6,260 bases of DNA, taken from contig CAVDAL010000012.1 in the NCBI GenBank assembly GCA_963606965.1, forward strand, positions 1-6,260, read 5' to 3'. Each line of letters begins with the position of its first letter. The stretch's first letter is position 1. Both the position numbers and the translations under genes were made by a program. The notes beneath the pieces are model-generated. The model searched no databases, was not told the DNA's origin, and was given only the letters and a program-made list of their open reading frames with translations. This document shows, piece by piece, positions 1 through 4,536 of this stretch. The stretch comes from CAVDAL01 sp963606965. GTDB lineage: Bacteria; Actinomycetota; Coriobacteriia; Coriobacteriales; QAMH01.

Positions 1-65
1 GCTAACTTTTGTTCTTTTATCTTCAGCACTTCTTTGCCTTGTTCTTGTCACTTCATTTATGTGAA

Positions 66-145
66 TGCAAGCTTTATCGCGATTTGTTTGCTGTCTTAAA
101 ATTGAAAGTCATGAGGGTGACTTTTGTTTGCGCATAAAGCTTGCA
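66..145 (-). terminator. Nested inverted repeat downstream of the large gene; possible transcript end
   Basis: Outer arms TGCAAGCTTTAT (66-77) and ATAAAGCTTGCA (134-145) are a perfect 12-bp inverted repeat. Inside lies a 7-bp hairpin AAAGTCA / TGACTTT (105-111 with 118-124) with loop TGAGGG. In the minus-strand RNA the inner hairpin is followed by CAATTTTAAG, only a weak U-run. The 9-base direct repeat TTTGTTTGC occurs at 83-91 and 123-131. The position, about 100-180 bases after the stop of the large gene, suits a transcription end or a 3' stabilising structure. The terminator call is inference. Confidence 0.4.
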
Positions 146-182
146 AGACACATCACAAATGGTTAGTTGTAAGTATTGAACA

Positions 183-191
183 CCCCCCCCC
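183..191 (-). repeat. Homopolymer of nine C (nine G on the minus strand)
   Basis: An uninterrupted run of nine identical bases lies 56 bases after the stop codon of the large gene, in otherwise AT-rich sequence. On the minus strand it directly follows ATGCT and is preceded by AAAGGG. In frame this reads as a 14-codon ORF ending at TGA, and its frame would change with tract length. Whether anything is translated here is unknown. The tract is also a likely spot for sequencing-length error. Confidence 0.6.
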
Positions 192-246
192 AGCATCCTA
201 TTAATTCCCTTTCTATAAACTGTGTAGTAATCACAATATTTCATTT

Positions 247-3200
247 TTATTCCTCCCCATCTTTTTTAGCATCAATGCTTAAGTCGCTGCTTGTATCATT
301 ATTTGTGCTGCCACTTTCCTTCGAGCTTTCATCTTTACTGCTGTTAGTACTGCTGCCACTTAAGCTGGCGCTTCCGCTAGAGCCCGCGCTACTATTGCTA
401 CTGCTTCCGCCACTTCCAGCACTGCCTTCACTGGTGCTAGATTCAGCCTTCTTTGCGGTAGAATCGTAATAAAGATTTATCATCGCAGCATTTGCAAATT
501 TGTTGCCGCTTTCATGCGAACATGTCATCTGGAACTTCACATATTGCACAAGCTGCACTTTGTCAAACTTTATCAACTTAGCTGTATACGTTTTTGGACT
601 GTCTGTAACACTGGCAGCTTGTTCCCAAGATTCACCATCAGAACTAACATAGACAATGGCATTTTTCATAATTCCATACTGATAATTGCTGCCGTTATAA
701 ATCTTTGCAGGCTGATATTCCAAAGCAGAAATATACATTGGCTCATCCAGCTTGATCGTTATATATTTTTCAGCATCAACAATCTTTGCATTTGTGTGCC
801 ACATTGTGTTGGCATTGCCATCTATCGCATTCACAGCTTCCCACGAACGCTTATAGTTGTCAGTTTTTGCATTTGTTTCACTTGAAAAATCAACAACAGA
901 AAGCTTACTGATAGACACATACTTCCTTGTGTCTGGCAAATCATCTGCGGTAAACTCATAAGTCTTCGATGCAGAAGCTAAGCGCACACCAGTCGCTCCA
1001 ACTCGAACAATCAAAGTCTTGTTGCCAGACAGATCCGGCTGCGCGCTTGCAAATGAAGTCCACGCATCGTTTTCACTAAAACGCCACTCCATAGCATTTG
1101 TGGTTGCTATCATTTTGTCTTCCAAGTCGTTTGCATAAAGTGTGCTTGGCAAGCCCGCAGACTCTTTTATGTCAATCGTATAAATATTATCTTCGGAATA
1201 ATCCACGCCAATAATGTGGACTTTAATATCATTTTCAACAGTAATCGCATCAATTTCTGCCTGCGTTAAAGCATGCTTGTTATCTGTTGTTTGCTTCCAA
1301 GTTGTGCCGCCATCAAGGCTGTAGTCCCACGTTACATCGCTGCCGTCGAACTGGCTGCCCAAAACAATCTTGCCACCGTCTTCACCATCGAATGAAAATT
1401 CTGCAATTGTTCCATCTGTTGTGCCAAGCAGCTGCTTTGCAACAGCAACAACAGCATCTTTTTGAATTGTCTGTGCGTCAGTTGCATTTGCCGCAGCAGT
1501 CAGCGTGCGAGTTCTTAACATTGTGAAGCTTGCCTGCGTGCCAGAAGATGTAAGTTTTGGCTCAATTTTGGAAATCAAGTCATACATTGGCTTTGGATAA
1601 TAAGTCAATGCCGATGCAACTTCTTCAGCCAAATCCATATACTCAGCTTCAGTCTTTGTTGTGTCATTCAAATACAGATTGACCAGCGCGCTCCATGCGT
1701 CATAATTAAAACTTTCAACTTCAAGAATTTTGCGATAGATCTTTTCCTGCATTTGCGTGTTGCCCTTGTCGTTATAAACATCGGCAAGCATCATCAAAAC
1801 TTCTGCTTCTTCATATTTGTCATATTCATTTTGCGCAGCCTGCGCCAGCAGAATGTATGACGCACTCCAGCCAGAAACTGAACTGCCCCAGTCATTCATC
1901 ATGCGCACGCCAAGGTGTTCTGTCTTGCCAGACTTGGCCCAGCCGCTAACATTGTTGCCAAGACCCCAAACGCCATTGCCATTTACCTGCGTGTAATAGA
2001 TATATGCGCAGTGTGCCGGCTGGCTCACACAAGTGTTTGGCAAGCCTTTGTATGAACCCCAAATGCAAGATCCTGTCTTTGAAAGACCGCCGCAAACAGC
2101 GCCTTCTTCAAAAACAATCCAAAGTTTGGGGTGGCCAGATTCATATGGGACGTCCCAATCAGAAAGCCCATATTTTTCATTCCAAGTGTCATAATTTTCC
2201 GCGGAATAATATTTTTCAAGCGTGTAGTTATAACCGAATGTATACTTGATATATGAATATGGGCCAGTCGCGCCATTCTTAACAGTGCGCACATAATTAT
2301 TAAGCCACTTGATTTCTTCATCATCAATAACAGTATTCATGACCCAGCGCATTTCTTCAACAGTCAAAGATTCAAATGTTTCGACTTCAATCAAGCCTTC
2401 GCTGTGCAAATCTTTATAAATTTCATAGCGTGTGACAGGGTCAGAAACTGCACTGCCGTCAACCCACAAGTACACATTGCCAGAATGCGTGAGCGAAATT
2501 GCAAGCATCATCGTGCGATACAAGTCGCCAAGCTTTGTGCCATATTGCGTTGTTAGCGTTATATCAAGGTCGCTGCCATGAGCTTCATAAAGCTTGCTCA
2601 AGACTTCCAAAGACTTCAAATATGAACCTTCAGGCTTGCCGCCAGCAAGATAAAGCTTTAACATCTCGCGGTCGCTTAACAGCATGTTAAGCACCTTTTT
2701 ATTCATGGCGCTTTCTTCCGCGAAAGTCTTTAATGTGTATTGACCTGCGTTTTTAACAAGTTCGCGCTGCAACAATAAAAATTCAACATCTTCTGTGACT
2801 TCAATAGTGCCGCCTTCAGTCAAGCTTGAACACGCCGTCAAAATTTGTTCATTATATTCAGTAACGGCAGGCATCAAGCTTTCTGCATAGCCTTCTTTAA
2901 AGATTTTTGCGTCCGCATAAATTGCATGGTCGTTGCCATTGCCATTGTTGTCGTCTGCGAACAACTTCAAATATTTAACACCGCTAATTGGGATCTTGAC
3001 ATATTCAGCATTCGATGCAGCTGTTAACTCGTTAGGAGTTTCTGAAGTTTTAAGTTCCCAGTTTTGCCCATCGTTTGAAGTATAAATATAAAACTTCACA
3101 TTACCTTTGGTGCCGCGCAAAGAGCTAATACCATAATATGTTGAAAAATAATCGCATTCATATTGCGACAAATCATAAACAACTGTTGATTCTGCATGCG

Positions 3201-4323
3201 CAAAAATGCCTTTTTTGAATGTTACATTTTCCCCATTCACAATAAGGTTAAGCGCATCACCGCCATTTGCTGTTTTGTCCATTGTTATGACGCCATAAGC
3301 TTCTGTGGCAGAAGCTGGCACTGTCATTTCTGTGTTGTATGGAACGTCAGACAGATAAATTGCATCGTTGACTTTGTCCACAATTTTGGCGCTTTGCACA
3401 AGCACGACTTTAAACGGGCTAAATGTTGATGTGCAAATATAGAGCTTTCCTTCTGTGGAATTGTAATAATAGCCCTGATCTTGCAGCGCGTCTGCACTAG
3501 CATATTCTGTTAAAGCTTCACTGCCATGCAAAACAGATGCGATATTTAAGTCCTGGCCAATGTCTAATGTGATTGTTGCAGGCTGCTTTAATGTGATTGT
3601 GTTGCCGTTTCCATCTTTTAGCGAAATATCAAAAGTCAAGCTTGTTGCGTCAGATTCTGTAAGTTCGATTGAAAATACAGCTTCTATATCTTGTTCAACT
3701 GCATTGCTTGGTATGCGAATTTCTGCATTATTACCGCTAACGCTGCCGCCATTTGCTGCGCTTATTGCTATTTTTTCATTCGTCTTTATCTGTTCATATT
3801 CATTTGCATTTGCTGCAGATAAGTCAATTTCGCCGCTATTTACAACTTTATTTTCATCTGTTCTTTCTTCACACGTACCCCAGCTTGGCGTGAGCAAAAC
3901 TTCTGTGTTGATGGGCGCTTTGACTGTAAATTCAAAGCTAGCGCCTGTGACAATCTGTTCTGTGTAATAAGTCTTGTTTGCAATTCTTATGCTGCAATAT
4001 CCTGTTGTGCCTTCCCCACCTGTAGCTGTTAATGTGAATGTTTCAGCATCGCTTGCCATTGAAAAAGCATTGCTTGTGAAGTTTAATTCAGTTGCATCTT
4101 GCGCACTGCTTGGCTGGCATGAAATTACATATGATGAAGACTGAATTGTTTTTGTTTCTGCAGAATTGCTTGCGCTAAACCACGCAAAAGTGATTCCGCA
4201 CAGGCACAGCGCACAAACACAAACTGCTATAAGCGACGGAACAATAATGCGGTTAACACTTTTTGCAAGTGCAGTTTGTTCGCCATGCTTTGGCTTGTAA
4301 GTTATTTTTTTAAATAGCTGCAC
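247..4323 (-). CDS. Large secreted multidomain protein: SipW-type signal, FSPF module, NPCBM, transglutaminase-like core, F5/8-type-C module
   Basis: Complete gene of 1358 residues, stop TAA. The GTG start is well fixed: an AGAAAGGA ribosome site lies 8 bases upstream, and reading back in frame there is no ATG, GTG or TTG before a TAA at 4354-4356. Seen in the protein: a basic n-region (1-25); a Cys-rich hydrophobic segment (26-47, CVCALCLCG) ending GITFAWFSAS, as in SipW-processed TasA-type precursors; a beta-rich region (60-180); a sandwich module ending STFSPFKVV (about 183-310); NPCBM (about 318-477: YLSDVPY, KGIFAH, DHAIYADAKIF); a helical region (485-735); a Cys/His core (VCGGLSKTG with C744, QPAH with H771, GLGNN with N790/N791); a TPR-like stretch (832-920); Ig-like segments (970-1055, with YSLDGGTTW, and 1060-1128); F5/8 type C (1133-1286: AIDGN, MWHT, YVSSDGESWE); and a Ser/Gly tail (1292-1346). 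There is no LPXTG, dockerin or C-terminal membrane helix. The protein is likely exported and glycan-binding. A protease or transglutaminase activity is inferred from the motif pattern only. Confidence 0.93.
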   Translation of the reverse strand: MQLFKKITYKPKHGEQTALAKSVNRIIVPSLIAVCVCALCLCGITFAWFSASNSAETKTIQSSSYVISCQPSSAQDATELNFTSNAFSMASDAETFTLTATGGEGTTGYCSIRIANKTYYTEQIVTGASFEFTVKAPINTEVLLTPSWGTCEERTDENKVVNSGEIDLSAANANEYEQIKTNEKIAISAANGGSVSGNNAEIRIPSNAVEQDIEAVFSIELTESDATSLTFDISLKDGNGNTITLKQPATITLDIGQDLNIASVLHGSEALTEYASADALQDQGYYYNSTEGKLYICTSTFSPFKVVLVQSAKIVDKVNDAIYLSDVPYNTEMTVPASATEAYGVITMDKTANGGDALNLIVNGENVTFKKGIFAHAESTVVYDLSQYECDYFSTYYGISSLRGTKGNVKFYIYTSNDGQNWELKTSETPNELTAASNAEYVKIPISGVKYLKLFADDNNGNGNDHAIYADAKIFKEGYAESLMPAVTEYNEQILTACSSLTEGGTIEVTEDVEFLLLQRELVKNAGQYTLKTFAEESAMNKKVLNMLLSDREMLKLYLAGGKPEGSYLKSLEVLSKLYEAHGSDLDITLTTQYGTKLGDLYRTMMLAISLTHSGNVYLWVDGSAVSDPVTRYEIYKDLHSEGLIEVETFESLTVEEMRWVMNTVIDDEEIKWLNNYVRTVKNGATGPYSYIKYTFGYNYTLEKYYSAENYDTWNEKYGLSDWDVPYESGHPKLWIVFEEGAVCGGLSKTGSCIWGSYKGLPNTCVSQPAHCAYIYYTQVNGNGVWGLGNNVSGWAKSGKTEHLGVRMMNDWGSSVSGWSASYILLAQAAQNEYDKYEEAEVLMMLADVYNDKGNTQMQEKIYRKILEVESFNYDAWSALVNLYLNDTTKTEAEYMDLAEEVASALTYYPKPMYDLISKIEPKLTSSGTQASFTMLRTRTLTAAANATDAQTIQKDAVVAVAKQLLGTTDGTIAEFSFDGEDGGKIVLGSQFDGSDVTWDYSLDGGTTWKQTTDNKHALTQAEIDAITVENDIKVHIIGVDYSEDNIYTIDIKESAGLPSTLYANDLEDKMIATTNAMEWRFSENDAWTSFASAQPDLSGNKTLIVRVGATGVRLASASKTYEFTADDLPDTRKYVSISKLSVVDFSSETNAKTDNYKRSWEAVNAIDGNANTMWHTNAKIVDAEKYITIKLDEPMYISALEYQPAKIYNGSNYQYGIMKNAIVYVSSDGESWEQAASVTDSPKTYTAKLIKFDKVQLVQYVKFQMTCSHESGNKFANAAMINLYYDSTAKKAESSTSEGSAGSGGSSSNSSAGSSGSASLSGSSTNSSKDESSKESGSTNNDTSSDLSIDAKKDGEE
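286..456 (-). repeat. Low-complexity Ser/Gly-coding stretch
   Basis: Codes for residues about 1290-1346 of the large protein: runs of Ser and Gly with some Asn, Thr, Lys and Glu (for example GSAGSGGSSSNSSAG), made from imperfectly repeated AGC/AGT/GGC-type codons. It is a flexible tail after the discoidin module. Such tails often act as wall-spanning linkers, but here only 12 further residues follow and they are not a sorting signal. Such DNA can vary in length between strains. Confidence 0.7.
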
Positions 4324-4331
4324 TTTGGCAA

Positions 4332-4338
4332 TCCTTTC
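4332..4338 (-). promoter_or_regulatory. Ribosome binding site of the 1358-residue gene
   Basis: GAAAGGA on the minus strand, 8 bases before the GTG at 4321-4323. It decides the start, because no other usable start codon lies between the GTG and the in-frame stop at 4354-4356. It falls outside the long stem at 4358-4480, so it stays single-stranded when that stem forms. Confidence 0.8.
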
Positions 4339-4357
4339 TTTTTTGCTTGCAATTTAT

Positions 4358-4480
4358 GAGCAACCAAAAGATACGTGCTTTTGTTGGTAAAGCTTTACTG
4401 GCAAAACTTTCAGCAGTCTGCTGGCGCTTTCTTCGCCAAAATTTCAACACTTCCTGCCTGCATGTATCCTTTGGTTGCCC
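4358..4480 (-). repeat. 21-bp near-perfect inverted repeat enclosing small palindromes; intercistronic structured RNA or dispersed palindromic element
   Basis: Arms 4358-4378 and 4460-4480 share the core GCAACCAAA-(A/G)-GATAC-(G/A)-TGC. In the minus-strand RNA the 21 positions give 18 Watson-Crick pairs, 2 G-U pairs and one A-C mismatch. The 81-base interior contains TGTTG/CAACA (4382-4386 with 4445-4449), a palindrome GTAAAGCTTTAC (4387-4398), CAGCAG-T-CTGCTG (4411-4423) and the hairpin TGGCG/CGCCA (4422-4426 with 4434-4438), which shares two bases with the preceding palindrome. All are seen directly. No known riboswitch class was recognised. It lies between two co-directional genes, just before the ribosome site of the second. 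It could be an mRNA processing or stability element that sets the ratio of the two proteins, a cis-regulatory RNA, or a miniature interspersed repeat. The sequence alone does not decide. Confidence 0.75.
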
Positions 4481-4505
4481 CTCCGCTACTGCAGATGTAG
4501 CGGAG
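4481..4505 (-). other. Strong intercistronic hairpin without U-tract
   Basis: Perfect 9-bp stem CTCCGCTAC / GTAGCGGAG with a 7-base loop, 32 bases after the stop codon of the TasA-like gene. It can extend by CCU (minus strand 4508-4506) pairing with GGG (4480-4478), but those three G also begin the 21-bp arm next to it, so the extended form competes with that stem. In the minus-strand RNA it is followed by GGGCAACC and no U-run, so it is not a standard intrinsic terminator. A 3'-end stabiliser or part of the neighbouring structure is more likely. Confidence 0.6.
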
Positions 4506-4536
4506 AGGACTTTTCACAGACCTTAGACGAAAGGTT

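Larger units (their letters stand above)
1..246. other. Non-coding stretch; no convincing gene
   Basis: It holds the G9/C9 tract and the nested inverted repeat listed separately. At its far end a minus-strand frame is open from GTG (49-51) to the window edge for 17 codons, reading VTRTRQRSAEDKRTKVS. It has no clear ribosome site before it and may or may not be the beginning of a next gene. I saw no tRNA, no convincing promoter and no plus-strand gene. Confidence 0.5.

Noticed and set aside
1..51. Start of a further minus-strand gene at GTG 49-51
   Set aside because: Only 17 codons are visible, there is no good ribosome site, and the composition is not diagnostic. It is kept as a remark in the non-coding entry rather than called.
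286..456. CRISPR array or tandem repeat array
   Set aside because: The repetitiveness comes from imperfect Ser/Gly codon runs, without a constant repeat unit or unique spacers.
2025..2327. Second minus-strand open frame of 100 codons inside the large gene
   Set aside because: It overlaps in another frame the Cys/His core region of the large protein, which has clear conserved motifs; the alternative translation has none.
3560..3967. Plus-strand open frames (for example 3560-3967, 5873-6190, 514-885, 176-469)
   Set aside because: They lie opposite well-supported minus-strand coding sequence with clear domains. Their translations are low-complexity or Cys/His-rich, have no family features, and look like antisense shadows.
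4358..4505. Known riboswitch, integron attC site, or retron/intron RNA
   Set aside because: No conserved core of the cyclic-di-GMP, cobalamin, SAM, TPP, glycine or lysine riboswitches was seen. The arm ends do not fit the attC R-box pattern. No reverse transcriptase, integrase or transposase gene is present in the window.
4481..4505. Intrinsic terminator of the TasA-like gene
   Set aside because: The stem is strong, but in the direction of transcription it is followed by GGGCAACC rather than a U-run.
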